From Paramecium sonneborni (lineage: Eukaryota; Ciliophora; Oligohymenophorea; Peniculida; Parameciidae), in contig CAJJDN010000018.1 of assembly GCA_905182985.1 (NCBI GenBank), forward strand, positions 507,926-571,925: a DNA stretch of 64,000 bases, given 5' to 3'. Both the position numbers and the translations under genes were made by a program. Within the stretch, counting starts at the first letter, position 1. Each line of letters opens with the position of its first letter. A model generated the notes under the pieces. The model made no database searches. It was given only the letters and a program-made list of their open reading frames with translations, and had not been told where the DNA came from. Positions 23,988 to 36,142 of this stretch are shown here, piece after piece.

Positions 23988-25150
23988 TAAGATTTTTGTA
24001 TAAATTAATAAAATATTAAATGTAAGAGGAATTATCTTACAATCCTGAAATAGTGAAATCATAATTAAGTATGCTTCCTCCAATTGAATAGTTTACATTA
24101 CAATAATTAGCAAATAAGAGAAAAGTTAATTTCAATATGATGCTCTCATTACCGGTTAATTATTAAATGTTTATTTGTAGTTTTTATTAAAGGATAAAGC
24201 ACTGGAAGATCGAAAAGATACTATTGCTATATTTAGAAAGAGAAAATTCGAACCTTTGATAACCTAAAAGCATAAAATCCCACTTATTAATAGTGGTAGA
24301 ATTCATTGTACTGAGTTTTGGTCTGATAAATATTAAACAACAGCCTTACGTGATTCACATATTGAAAAAAATTTAAATAAGTATAAATAAATAATCAAAA
24401 CTAACATTCAAGAATATTTAGTTAAATTTGAAATCTAAGCTAAAGAATAATTGGAAGAAGCACGCAAGTATTTATTAAAATAATAAAGTATCAAATATTC
24501 TGAAATTTTTAAAAAATAACCTTCAATTTCTGAAGATGATTTTGTACCTACAATGAACGAGTTAAATGTAAGTTAATGTACATAGGATGAAATATTTAAC
24601 TTTTATAGGGAACCAAAGAAATATAATTTATCTTAAATGCCAAAAACTAGTTTGCGTAATCTAGACAAGATAATTAGTAGTAGTTAAAAGTAGAGTTTCA
24701 TAGATAAATTTGATAAAGTCATTAGTGTTTGTGATCGATATTCTATTAATTCTAATAAGCATTCTCTAAATAATATTAAGTATAATTATATATAGTAATA
24801 TTAAGTACAATTGGGTATGGTAATATAAAGAAGAGAAAAAGGAATATTTTTGACAGCAAGACAAGTAGAAGCCATATTAATTGATACTAAATTATAATAT
24901 ATTTATGATCAATAAAGATTATCAGAATGCTGTCTTAACTCTAGAAGAAGATGCGATGCAAGATTTTTTTAGATTTAATGTCTTTGGATTACAAAAGTAA
25001 GGTTAAAATTTATGTTAGATTATGGTAGTAATTTAATGGGCAGCAGGAGTTTAAGGTTAAGTTTCTTTTGTTTCTGAAAAGAATTTTAGTATAGAATCTT
25101 TCTTTAATTATTCAAATATTTTGGGGCTGTACTTGTTTAATTGAAGCAGA
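23988..25150. repeat. 1,163-bp direct repeat, copy 2
   Basis: Second copy of the block at 22824-23986. After 25150 the sequence continues into unique DNA, while the first copy stops at the N. Copy 2 contains the whole gene plus the last ~32 bp of its upstream spacer and 6 bp past its stop. Confidence 0.93.
24020..25144 (+). CDS. Uncharacterised helical protein, copy 2
   Basis: Identical to the gene at 22856-23980 over its full length, with the same 26-nt intron and the same internal frame problem. If the repeat is an assembly artefact, this and copy 1 are one gene whose true downstream neighbour is the minus-strand gene ending near 25150. Having both copies intact says nothing about selection because they do not differ. 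Confidence 0.6.
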
Positions 25151-25154
25151 ACAA

Positions 25155-25823
25155 ATTATTTTTATTTATGTGCCATCTATAATTTTTAAGTTACCCTCCG
25201 AATATGAAAGCTATGTTCACTTGGTGAATCAGAAATTAAATCAGAGTCTTTCTTTTCCAATGGTCGTTAATAGTAAGGACGATCTTTGGTGAAGGTTCTG
25301 AATACTTTTATATCTTGTAAACTTCCATAAATAGAATCACGAGTTGACATTGTATGTTAATGTTATGGATTGAATTAGCTCTATTTTTTTGTATCTATTT
25401 TCCTAAAAGATTTCTAAAATTTAGACTTCATTCTTCCTTTTATGGCTCTTCTACGGAAATCTTTAATTTTATCTAAAAATTGGTGCTATTCTATTGTTGT
25501 TTTTGGGTACTTCATATCTATATTTTGCTTGCCATAAACTAAAACAAAAATACAATTTTTTCAGAAATTACTCCATCGCATTCACTTTTCCTCCTTTATC
25601 TGAAGGGAGTTTCTATAATTTTTATTAATCTGAAACTATGTATTTTATCATTTGTTTTATGCAAACTCTTTAAAACAAAACTAGTTTCAACTTTTTATAC
25701 AAACTTATCCAAAAATTCAATCTTCTAGAATTTGATCCTTTAGTTTTCTTGATCATCATTTGAAAGTAATCTTGGATAATACTTACAATATTAATCTTAT
25801 GTTATAGTCATTAAATTGCTCAT
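25155..25823 (-). CDS. Uncharacterised basic protein, 3' end unclear
   Basis: Starts at ATG 25823 (MSNLMTITQDQYCKYYPRLL). A 26-nt intron near 25520-25545 joins it to a second exon (MKYPKTTIEQHQFLDKIKDF, RRRAIKGRMKSKF). The protein is basic, Lys/Arg/Gln-rich and Ser-rich towards the end (SDSPSEHSFHIRR). No TGA appears in this frame before it runs antisense into the repeated block, so the end given is only where coding character fades. The misassembly next door or an unseen intron could explain the missing stop. No domain is recognised. Confidence 0.6.
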
Positions 25824-25907
25824 TAAATTTATTAAATGTCAACATCAACAAAAGAATACATATAAATTGCTATTATTATAAATAAATTTCAAATTTTAAG
25901 TTTTTTA

Positions 25908-27258
25908 ATGCATCAATAACCTAGATTATCTCCAGTTTCATCCAGCCCATTACATCAAAATTCAATCATCTAATGTAAAGGATTTAATAAATTTAGAACA
26001 ATTAAATAAATAATAATGCTTCTTACAGACAACATACAATTCCAAAAATACATAACCAAAAACTAAAATTTGTAAAATTTACATTTATTAAATTAGTTTA
26101 AGACTCTTAATGGTAATCAAAAGAAAGGGAAAATTAAAATAAATAATAATTAATTTCTAAAGGATTGAAATCATTACAACAAAATGATGGATCTAATAAA
26201 TCAATTAATATTTAGTTTTCATAAAATAATTCAAACAATTATGAGAATTTAAATATACCACAATGTATTTAACAATTTGATTATGCAATCAAAAATCAAA
26301 AAGAGGAATTTTTAAAATTAATTGAATAATAAAATAAATAAATCGAAATTTTGCACCAATAATAATAAATTATATTGCAACAAGAAAGAAAAAAAGAAGA
26401 AGATTATGAAACATAATTATTTTTAATAAAAAATTAATTAAAATAGTAAATAACTAATAAATGTAATGAGATTTTCAATAAAATTTAAAAATAATAAGAG
26501 TCTGATTTTAAAATAATTGAAATTGAAATTGCAAAACTTAGTTAATAAATAGAGTAAAAGAATTTTCAAAGCTTATCAAATATCAAAAAATTAAATTTAT
26601 CTTCAAATGAAAAAGAAAATTAGTAGCAAACTGTATATCCATAAGAAAATAATTTATTAAACTCTGATTTATACATCAAGAAATTCAATTTTGAATAAAT
26701 CAATTAAAAAATGAATTAAAATTTTGAAATTTGTAAATTGCCTGAATAGGTAAGTGTTTTATTAAATTCTCATAATGAATAAAATAGTGAAATATAAGAG
26801 ATAGAATTATTTTAATCAGAAATTCCTTTGTTAGATCCATCAAATCAATTAAAATAAGATTAAAATAAGTAAATTATGTCATCATCTTAATTATAAACAA
26901 CACTAACAAAAATAAATTAAAATCAGGAATCCAAAAAATAAGATTCTCCATTTAAAAATTTGAATGAATTAGATATGTTAGATAGTTTGGATGATATAAT
27001 AGTCTAAGATACAGAATAAAAGCAACAAAATAAAAATGAATTCAATCATTTGAAATGTAATTATTTTCTGAATATTAAGCTTAAGGAATGTCAGTTATAT
27101 AGGAAGATGAAGATGATGATGAAGAATTAATCTATTAAATAGATGAGAATGGATTTATTCTAACTTAAGATGGACATCCTCTAATAGATGAAAAAGGAAG
27201 AAGAATACAACTAACAAAATAAGAAATGTAATTTTATAAGGTTTAAAACCTTAGATGA
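25908..27258 (+). CDS. Asn/Gln-rich coiled-coil protein
   Basis: 426 residues after introns of 22, 25 and 23 nt. It starts MHQQPRLSPVSSSPLHQNS and has a central coiled coil (KNQKEEFLKLIEQQNKQIEI, NKCNEIFNKIQKQQESDF) and Ser/Asn-rich linkers. An acidic C-terminal part follows (VIQEDEDDDEELIYQIDENG) and ends TKQEMQFYKVQNLR. No catalytic motif is seen. An in-frame ATG exists at 25839, but it would leave only 15 bp to the divergent gene, so I chose 25908. Confidence 0.78.
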
Positions 27259-27339
27259 TAATAAAAATCCTTATATAATTTCTCTATCATTTTATAAATA
27301 GTTTTCTAAGAAGAAAATAAATATAAATATCAATATAAT

Positions 27340-28769
27340 TCACAATCTTTGGATATAAGTATCTGCACAACAGCCTATATGTCCAAATTCATTCTTTCCT
27401 AAGATCCATCCTTCTATTTAAGAAATAACTTCAATTTTTTCATCTATATAAAAATAAATATATTACTTTTGTTTATTTAGAGATATCTTGGATCTATAGA
27501 GGCAAAATATTGTTTAGCTTTATAATTAGTTTTTCTAAATGTCATTTCTTATTCTAATTCTGTATAAAGATCTATGAGATGCTCATAAGTAATCTTAATA
27601 TCTAATGGTTATGGGAGTTATATAGAAGGATCGAAGTACTAAATTGAATACATTTGTATTATTTTTTGTAATTCTTATTGAGTCTATGGAATTTCATAAT
27701 TATATAAGCAACCACTTTATTTTACTATAATTATATATATAGAAATTAAAATACTTTGATCTTATTTTTTTTCACTAAAACTGTTTTCTGTGTGGTATAT
27801 TAGAGAAGGACTTTATTTTTTTGAATTATCATAACTTTTCATCTTAATGAAATCAGAAACAACTGAATCTTTAGATTCAAAATCAGATCTTGTTTTATTG
27901 GGTGTTAATGGACTGTAATAGTTAAATTAATTGCTCATAAATCTTGTTTTAGGATATTTTTTAGCTTATTGGTCTAAATCTTCTAATAATTTTTTATTCA
28001 ATGGGTTCTTATGAAATTCATTTTAACTAAAAAATGGAGAACCCCATTTATAAAAACCTGATAATTTGGGACTCTAAAATTTTTTATCTTTATATGGACT
28101 TCTTTTAGGAGTAGAAAATGGCTTAAAAGTTTATGAAGTCTAATAGTAAAGTATTAAAAGTTAAACTAAATGACTTGAGGAGATTCTAAAAGTATAAAAT
28201 AAAAATTTGTACTCTAGTAAAGGATTAAGAGTTTAAAAATTTTTCATTACTTCATTGGTTAATAAATTAATAATTTCATCAACAGTTATTTCATCAAGAA
28301 TTAATTAAGATATTGTAATTATATCATTAAATTTTAATGTTATATCATCTAATTATTAATCCTTTTTTATTTTAGTAAAATCTCTTATAATTTAATTAGA
28401 TTTTTCATAAAGTAAAGCAATATTTCTACATTGATCATTTTAGAATAAATATAAAAATATAGAGGATAATTTTGAATTATGTTATTCTAACGAATTAAGA
28501 TAAGAGTTAAAAATCTCATAAGTTTTGCTTTTGGATTGATTTTTTTAAAACTAATATGATAATAGTTAATACTTTACTGTGTATTCAATAAAGAAGCAAA
28601 TTAGAGATTATTATTTAGATTTGATGAATTAAATGATTAAGTCATGACAAATCATCAAAATGTTTGCATATAAGGAAATTTATTTATTTGGACTAATGAA
28701 ACCAATATTTTCAATTTTTGCAAGAATGTTTCTAATACTAACAGGATTGAATGAATCAAATTATTCCAT
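27340..28769 (-). CDS. Helical (BAR-like?) protein with C-terminal SH3 domain
   Basis: Start ATG 28769 (MEQFDSFNPVSIRNILAKIE). The first ~220 residues are helical (SLYANILMICHDLIIQFIK, IIRDFTKIKKDQQLDD) and could be a BAR-like dimer, but this is inferred from size and order only. A Ser/Pro/Lys-rich linker follows (STPKRSPYKDKKFQSPKLSG). The end reads YFYIDEKIEVISQIEGWILG then GHIGCCADTYIQRL, the hallmark beta strands of an SH3 domain, with Cys residues where the usual FPxNYV motif sits. SH3 domains bind proline-rich ligands, often at membranes or actin. Some introns remain unresolved. Confidence 0.7.
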
Positions 28770-29095
28770 TTAACAAACAATTTATAAATAAATATCATTT
28801 ATTTTTCTACTTAAGAGATAAATTATTTACTATATTAAAATAGTTTTTAATGTATAAGAGAGATTTAAATAATTAAAAAGGAATGTAAATCTACATATAA
28901 AATAAATGATGATATAGATGGTGAGCATTTTCTTATTAAATAATATTTATTATTGAAATAATGTATTCTATAAGAAAGTATTTAAAATTAAGACGTTATT
29001 TTGATTGATTAATTTGAGTTATATAGAGTAGTTTTGAAATTGATAAATACAGATGGAAATAGATGAGTTAATAATTAATTTTATTAAATATTATA
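28770..29095. other. Intergenic spacer, divergent promoters
   Basis: About 325 bp between divergent starts. A+T-rich, with a 63-codon chance frame on the plus strand (from about 28751) that overlaps the start of the SH3 gene and is not protein-like. No element can be named. Confidence 0.55.
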
Positions 29096-30785
29096 ATGAG
29101 CACAGTGACAAATGAATCAAAAAAGAAGGAAGCTATTGATAAGGCACTTATATAGTAGCAAAGAGAACAATTAAAATAGACAGTTTTAGAAAGATTTATA
29201 AAAGATTTCGGTAAGAACAACAAGAGCAAAATATAAGTAACTTACAATTTAGAGAATAGATAATAACTCAAATAGTGAACGATTATTTTACAAAAACTAG
29301 AGTCACTGATGTAACTTTGAAAACTCTAAAATAATAAGTTTAATAGGCAATTCAAAATGTAGGATCCACAACATAATCATAGGCTGAAAAATCAATATAG
29401 GAATCATAAGGTATTAATTAGAAGTGAATAATTTAAGTCACTTAATAATAGTAAGTACAAGCTGTTCCATAATAGAAACCCGCAAGCAGTTAATCTAGAA
29501 AATCAAATTAATAGCATTAATAACAATAATTACAATAATAATCATCTTAATATAACTAAGATGCACATTCAGAAATATCATCAAAAGTATCTATTTATAA
29601 TTATTGTGTAATAAGGCTCCAAAATCAGTATATATGATGGAAGGTGATGAAGATGATGAATGGGCTACGTTAGTTAAGTTTGATACTGAATTATATAAAA
29701 AAGAAAAGGAACTAGAAAATGTGAGAAAGTAAGAATTTAAAAAGAAGATAAAATCAGAATTAGATAGATAAGTAAATGAAAAATAAAATAAAAAATGTGA
29801 AGAAGTTTAAGATGAAGATGCATATGTTAAATTACATCATTATCAATTAAATGTATATGATTAAAGAGAAAAAGAAAAATAAGACAACCTTAAAAGTAAA
29901 ATATATAATGAAAAATTATAAAGAGATAAATAAGTTAGAGATGAATAACAAAGAAAGTATAAAAATATGAAATATATTATATAGAAAATTAGAATAAAGA
30001 AAAGAGAAAGAGCTCGATAGTTTACTTGTTAAAAAGATTAGAGAGGAATTAGAATTAGAGTAGAAAGAATAATTGAATAGAAGAAATAAAGAGAGAGAAA
30101 GATTTTTAAGAATGATGAAAGAAAACGAAGAATACAGAAAAAAAGCATTAGAGGATGCTAAATTAGAAAAAGAAGCTGAAACTTAAATGTAATAACAATA
30201 CATTAATTTGTAAAATTAATTAGAAGAGTAAAGAGATTTGGAAAGAAAATAAAGAGAAGAAAAGATGAAAAAAGTAATGGGGATGTTTGCTGAAGGTGTT
30301 GTAAGAGATTAAAAAGAATTGATTAAATAAGAAGATGACAAAATGTTAAGAAATATTTTGACTTAAAATGAAAGAGAAAAAATTGAAGAAGAGAAGAAAA
30401 AAATGAAATAGCTAGATTAAAGATAATAATTAAGATAATTTTTAAATTCTTAAATAGAGGAAAAGAAAAGAAAATAAGAAGAGGAAGAAGAGTTAAATAA
30501 GAGGTAAGCTGAAATTTGGAAATAAGATTTAGATAATTATAATGATCATGAGAAAAAAAAATTTGAAGTATTTATTTTAAATTAATTAATTTTAAGTATA
30601 TAAAAGAAGTAAATTTAAGACATGCAGATATATTAAAAAGTTAGATTGAAGAAAAACAAGGTAAAATTAAAAAGAAAACTAATAAAATGAACACTGCTGA
30701 ATTATTATAAAATAAAGATAAACTTAAAGTTATTGCATAAGAAATTCCAGATCTTGGAGAAAAAGTAAAGAAAATTGAGATTTGA
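29096..30785 (+). CDS. Coiled-coil protein, probable ciliary/TPH type
   Basis: About 510 residues with introns of 23, 27, 29 and 29 nt plus at least one unresolved. The N-terminus (MSTVTNESKKKEAIDKALIQ) leads into a short helical domain (VLERFIKDFGKNNKSKIQII), then a Gln-rich linker. A long, highly charged coiled coil follows (REEKMKKVMGMFAEGVVRDQ, QRQQLRQFLNSQIEEKKRK, RHADILKSQIEEKQGKIKKK) and ends EIPDLGEKVKKIEI. The Arg/Lys/Glu-rich, helix-continuous style with QIEEK repeats resembles the trichohyalin-plectin-homology proteins of cilia (MNS1, CFAP53, CFAP45). That family assignment rests on style, not on a fixed motif. Confidence 0.75.
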
Positions 30786-31020
30786 TTTATCAAAAATAAA
30801 TATACGATATATTTTATTATGTATGCTGATACTGTTGGAAAAGCAATTTGTAAATAACTTAATAGTATTAAATAATTGATTTTTTTATTTTATTGTAACA
30901 TTATGATACAGAATTAACTTATGGATATTGAGATTTTGAATATCATTGAGGATGTATTAATTTTTATGCTGTTTTAGATAAAATGAATAAATTTCATATT
31001 AAAATATTAAATAATATAAA

Positions 31021-31310
31021 ATGTCGATTGAGATTGATATCTTAAATGGTTTGAGTTAATAAAATATGAAAATAAACATACATCTTAGAGTTACAATAAT
31101 TTATGATGCTAAATTTAAAATAGCAATTGCAAAATATATATGAAAGTGCATTGATAATTTTACAAATTTAACAATAAAAATACCGCCTATACCACTATTT
31201 CTAATTTAAAAGAAAATGAGGAAAAGATTTTGAGTACATTTTTTGAAATAGATATTTAAATTTGTAAGTATTTAATGATGACATTTATACATAAAATAAA
31301 AAATATTTGC
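31021..31310 (+). CDS. Possible small gene, exons unresolved
   Basis: ATG at 31021 (MSIEIDILNGL), a possible 34-nt intron, then helical frames (LKQQLQNIYESALI and SNLKENEEKILSTFFEIDIQ) separated by a frame change I could not explain with a GT-AG intron. It lies in the ~550-bp gap before the SNF2 gene and may be an independent small gene of about 90 residues or chance frames in the promoter region. No motif. Confidence 0.35.
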
Positions 31311-31334
31311 ATTAGATTTAAGAAATCATTAAAA

Positions 31335-34300
31335 ATGTAATAAGAAGCAGATAACGTAAATATTCATTTATATTTATTTAGAATTAAGATGAAAAATAAG
31401 TATACATATTGAGATAGCAAATGATTTGCTATAAACAAGTTTAAAGGTAATATTGATAGTGAAACTTTAGAAATCACCATATTGAAAATGATAAATAGTA
31501 ATTGCCTTATTCAAAAGAGTAGTGGGAAGTAGAAAAGGAAAAGATATTCTAAAATTCGATTAGATATTTTCACGATAAAATTGATAAAAATGAAGAATTA
31601 AAATCAATATTTCGAGAGCGCTATCCAAAACTTAAATTGGATCTTAATTAAGATGTAAATTATAGACACTATTATTAATTTAGGATACATCTATATTTAG
31701 TGATAGAATGTAAGGTTATGTTGAGAAGAGGAGGTAAGAAGTAGAATAAGAGATTAAGAAAACAAATTAAAATGATTCTAAGTATATGAGTTTAAAAATT
31801 GAGTTGCTTATGATCAATTCAAAAGATTTTTATGTTAAAATAAAAGAAGCTATCTTAAATCCACTTCTTTAAGAAGAAAACTAAACTGTATTATAATCAA
31901 GAATGTTGGAGAGATAGTTACTTGATAGAAATTATTTTAAGAGAGATAAACCATAAAGAAGACCAGAAAATAAATTATCAGATAAATTTGAATTAAGTAT
32001 GATAAGACATGAATAAGCAAGAAGGAAAAGAATTAAACAAAAAGAATTTATGCAAGCAATATTTGCACATTAGATTGAATTTATGGAATTTCATAGAAAG
32101 AAATATAAGCATGCTAGAAAAAGAAGTGTATAATTTAAAGTAGTTTTGGAATAAAAAGATTTAAAATAATAGTAGATAGATAAGTAGATGAGAATGAAAG
32201 ATATTAAATAAGGTGATATGGTTACCTATATATAAAAGTTAGAAAAACTTGATGAAGCTAAAAAGGAAAGAGTTGTATCTATTTTGAGATAAACAGATTA
32301 ATTCTTAAAAGATATAGGTGCTAAGGTAAAGATATAGAAAGGCGAAGAAATAACAGAAGAAGATGAGGTAGTAGAGAATAATAACTTAAATAATAATTTA
32401 GGTTATGAATTAAATTAAGCAAATAAAGTGTATTATAATATTACACATCGAATTAAAGAAATAGTAACTAAATAACCTATTTTATTAGAAGGAGGATAAT
32501 TAAAACAATATTAAGTATAAGGATTAGATTGGTTAGTTAGTTTGTATAATAATAGTTTGAATGGTATATTAGCAGATGAGATGGGTTTGGGTAAGACTAT
32601 ATAAACAATATCTTTATTATGTTATTTAATAGAGACAAAAAAAAACTTTGGTCCTTTTATTATTATAGTTCCATTGTCAACATTAAGTAATTGGGCTAAT
32701 GAATTTGAGAAATGGGCACCAACAATAAAAAAAGTAATTTATAAAGGTTCACCTTAAATTAGAAAGGAGATTTCTAAATAAATGAGAACAACAATATGGA
32801 ATATTTGTTTAACTACTTATGAATATGTATTAAAAGATAGATTAGCATTAGCAAAATATGAATGGAAATATATTATTGTTGATGAAGGACATAGAATGAA
32901 AAATTCTAGAAGCAAATTTGCAATGATATTAGGTTAATAGTATTAAAGTGAAAGGAGATTATTATTAACTGGAACACCTTTATAAAATAATATAGCAGAA
33001 TTATGGGCTTTATTAAATTTCTTATTACCAAAAGTATTTTCTTCATGTGATGATTTTGAAAAATGGTTTTAAATGCCTTTAAGTAAAATGGGTGCTAGTG
33101 AAAAAGATTGTTAATTAGATGAAGAAGAATAATTGTTGATTATCAATAGATTACATTAAGTTCTTAGACCTTTTCTTTTAAGAAGAGTAAAGAGAGATGT
33201 AGAAAAAGAATTACCTAGAAAAACTGAATATGTTATCAAAATTAAATTATCAGCATGGTAAAAAAAGATTTATGATTAAATAAATTAAAGAGGAGTTATG
33301 ACTTTTGATTAGTAATCTGGAAAAAGTGGATCATAAGCATTATAAAATTTAATGATGTAATTAAGAAAAATATGCAATCATCCATATTTATTTATGTTAA
33401 ATTTAGATATGAATAGAATTACAGATGAAATTTGGAGATCAAGTGGAAAATTTGAATTATTAGATAGAATAATACCTAAATTATTACACTTTAAACATAG
33501 GTTATTAATATTTAGTTAAATGACATAATTGATGGATATTATGGAAGCATTTTTTGAATATAGAGGTTGGAGATATTTACGTTTGGATGGATCAACTAAA
33601 TCTGAAGATAGGGAATCTAGAATTAAATTATTTAATTAAGAAAATTCTATTTATAATATATTTCTTTTAAGTACAAGAGCAGGAGGTTTAGGATTAAATT
33701 TATAATCTGCTGATACAGTCATTTTATTTGATAGTGATTGGAATCCTATGATGGATTTATAGGCTTAGGATAGAGCATATAGAATTGGTTAAAAAAATGA
33801 AGTAAGAGTATTAAGATTAATTACTGCAACATAAATTGAAGGAAATATTCTAAGCAAAGCAGAATAAAAAATGGGTTTAGATGCCATTATTATATAAGCT
33901 GGTTTATATAATTAGAGATCTACTGATTAAGAAAGAAGAGAAAGATTGTAAGATTTTTTTAGATAGAAAAATAAAGTAGATTTATTTGAAGCTGAAGATA
34001 TACCTGATGATACTTAAATAAATGAATGGTTAGCTAGAAGTGAAGAAGAATTTGAAATTTTTAATGAACTTGATAGATAAAGATATGAAGAAGAAAAATT
34101 AATTTATAAGAATTTTAATCAAAATAGAGATGATTAATTTTATAATTATAGATTAATTTAAGATGATGAAGTACCAGAATGGATTACTTCTAAATAAAAT
34201 GAAGTTTAGGAAAATAAAGAATATGGAAGAGGTCAAAGAGAAAGAAAAAAAAATGTTGTTTATTTTGATTCTGAATCTAATGGCTTTTAAGATGATAAGG

Positions 34301-34488
34301 AGTAGGATGCAAATAATATGGATTTAAAAATTGATGAACAAATTAATATTGAATAAAATGATGTGTTTTAAGAAGATGAAGAATATCCTAAAGAATTTAA
34401 AAAAAATAAAAATATGAAATTTATTGATAATGATGAAATTGAAGATGATATTGAACCAAATTTAAAAATTAAACGAAAACTTAATTGA
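31335..34488 (+). CDS. SWI/SNF-type chromatin-remodelling ATPase (Brg1/Brahma-like)
   Basis: 1,024 residues after introns of 26, 24 and 29 nt. Order: a QLQ-like segment ([17 protein letters not shown]), an HSA-like basic helix ([20 protein letters not shown]), then the helicase core: [13 protein letters not shown] (motif I), VDEGHRMKN (DExH), [11 protein letters not shown] (III), [32 protein letters not shown] (V) and QAQDRAYRIGQ (VI). A SnAC-like region follows. The protein ends in an acidic tail ([20 protein letters not shown]) with no bromodomain. QLQ plus HSA points to the SMARCA2/4 group, which slides and ejects nucleosomes. It converges with the U2AF65-like gene, 52 bp apart. Confidence 0.95.
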
Positions 34489-34540
34489 TAATATAATTTA
34501 TTCGTTTGTTCCCCACAAAATATTAAATATATAAAATTTA

Positions 34541-36078
34541 TCAATTATCTTTATCTTTGTCTTTATCTTTATTATTATTCTCTAAATGTCCATTATCCAT
34601 TTATTCCAAATAGTCTTCAGAACTTTCAAAATGTTCATTATCATAATTATCATTTTCTTGATTAATTCTCACTTCTTCAGTTTCAGGTTATTGTTTTAAT
34701 TTTAATGGGATGTAACTTCTAATATATGTTTATTCATTGATAAATATAATTTTTAACGCTCTCTAATTATATGTTCTACCATACATTGATATCACTGTGC
34801 GTTAAGCATCCTCAATAGTTGTATAAACTAGAAAAAGAGAGCCTGCTTCCGCTAAAACATTTAATTAAAAGAGATACCTCCAAGGCCAGCTTAATAAGGT
34901 TTAACAAAAAAATCATCTTCAATATGACCACATTAAGAAAAACCTTCAATTAAATCTTCTCGCATTTCATTCCATTCATTTTTATTGAGATTTATTGCCA
35001 TAGCAACATTTAAGAAATTTCCAACCTTTATAATCCTGGATGGGATACCTGCCTAAGCCAGAATTTCATCTTCTTCCCTCTATCCTCTGGCATAGCCTAG
35101 GGATTTTAAAGCAAGATATGCGGCTGCTTATGCTTAGGCCATATTATGAGCTTATTATACTAATTATGATTAATTAACAGATTAACCTAAATTAAATATG
35201 AATGTATTAAATACCATATAGACTATCTCCAAGTCTCAAAATTTTACATGATTCATCCAGTAATTTGATTTCTTCTAATTTAAGCATTCGATTAGACTCC
35301 TCAACAGATGATAGTTCCAATGTACATGTTCGATCTTTTTCATTTAGATGACAATATAAAATGGGTTTAGCATTTCCAACGTCATTTAAGTAATTTCTAT
35401 TCATAAATCTACTCAATTCTGCGTAAAGATCTCGATTAGTTAATCCTGTGGGTATATTGCAAATTTAAATTCTTCTCATTCTACTAGTCAATGACATTAC
35501 TTTTTCTTTATCTTCCCTCACTTTATCGTGCAAATTAGTTTTAGGTACCCAAGTAAAACCATCCCAAAAACAATCTTATTTATCGTAGCCTAGTGCATCT
35601 AAAGAAGATAAGAAAAACATTATTTACTTGATTTAGCTACAGGATTGTTGGCTAGAATTTGTTTTTAGTAATGTTTGACAGCAGAATTAGATCTGGATCT
35701 TTTTCTTCTTTCTTATTTTAATCTTGCAATTCTTTACTAAAGAAAATATATAATTTAAAATACTTCTTTTGTTTCACCTTCTTCAACCTATTTAGATGCA
35801 TCAACTTTATTATTATCTTTATCCTTTTCTTTTTCTTTCTCTTTTTCTTTTTCTTTCTCTTTGTCCTTCTCTTTGTCTTTTTCTTTTTCTCTTTCTTTAT
35901 CCTTTTTTTTCTTCTTTTCTGACTTCTTACTAGATTTCTTTTTTTATGACTTTTTTCTCTCCTTAGACTTTCTTTCCTTAGATTTTTTACTTTTTAATTT
36001 TTTTTTATCTTTCTTATCTGATCTGCTTCGCTTTCTTTTTTTCTCTTTTTTGTCTTCACTGCTACTTCTACTTTACAT
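34541..36078 (-). CDS. U2AF65-like splicing factor
   Basis: 475 residues after introns of 27, 29, 28 and 26 nt. The N-terminal ~110 residues are almost only Lys, Glu, Asp, Ser and Arg (an RS-like domain with KE/KD runs). Then DCFWDGFTWVPK, an RRM (RRIQICNIPTGLTNRDLY, ILYCHLNEKDRTCTLELSSV) and a C-terminal RRM of the UHM kind (IKVGNFLNVAMAINL, AGSLFLVYTTIEDAQRTVI, GRTYNQRALKIIFINEQTY). In other organisms U2AF65 binds the polypyrimidine tract and recruits U2 snRNP. Here the introns are so short that tract and branch point must nearly coincide with the 5' site, which makes this protein interesting. The tail is acidic, then KDKDKDKDN. Confidence 0.85.
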
Positions 36079-36142
36079 ATCTGAAATATATTAATTTAAA
36101 TATTATATGATTTATATCATCTCACATTCAAATATATAGTGA

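Noticed and set aside
35861..36094. Plus-strand Phe/Leu/Ser-rich frame
   Set aside because: Antisense of the Lys/Glu/Asp-rich N-terminus of the U2AF65-like protein.
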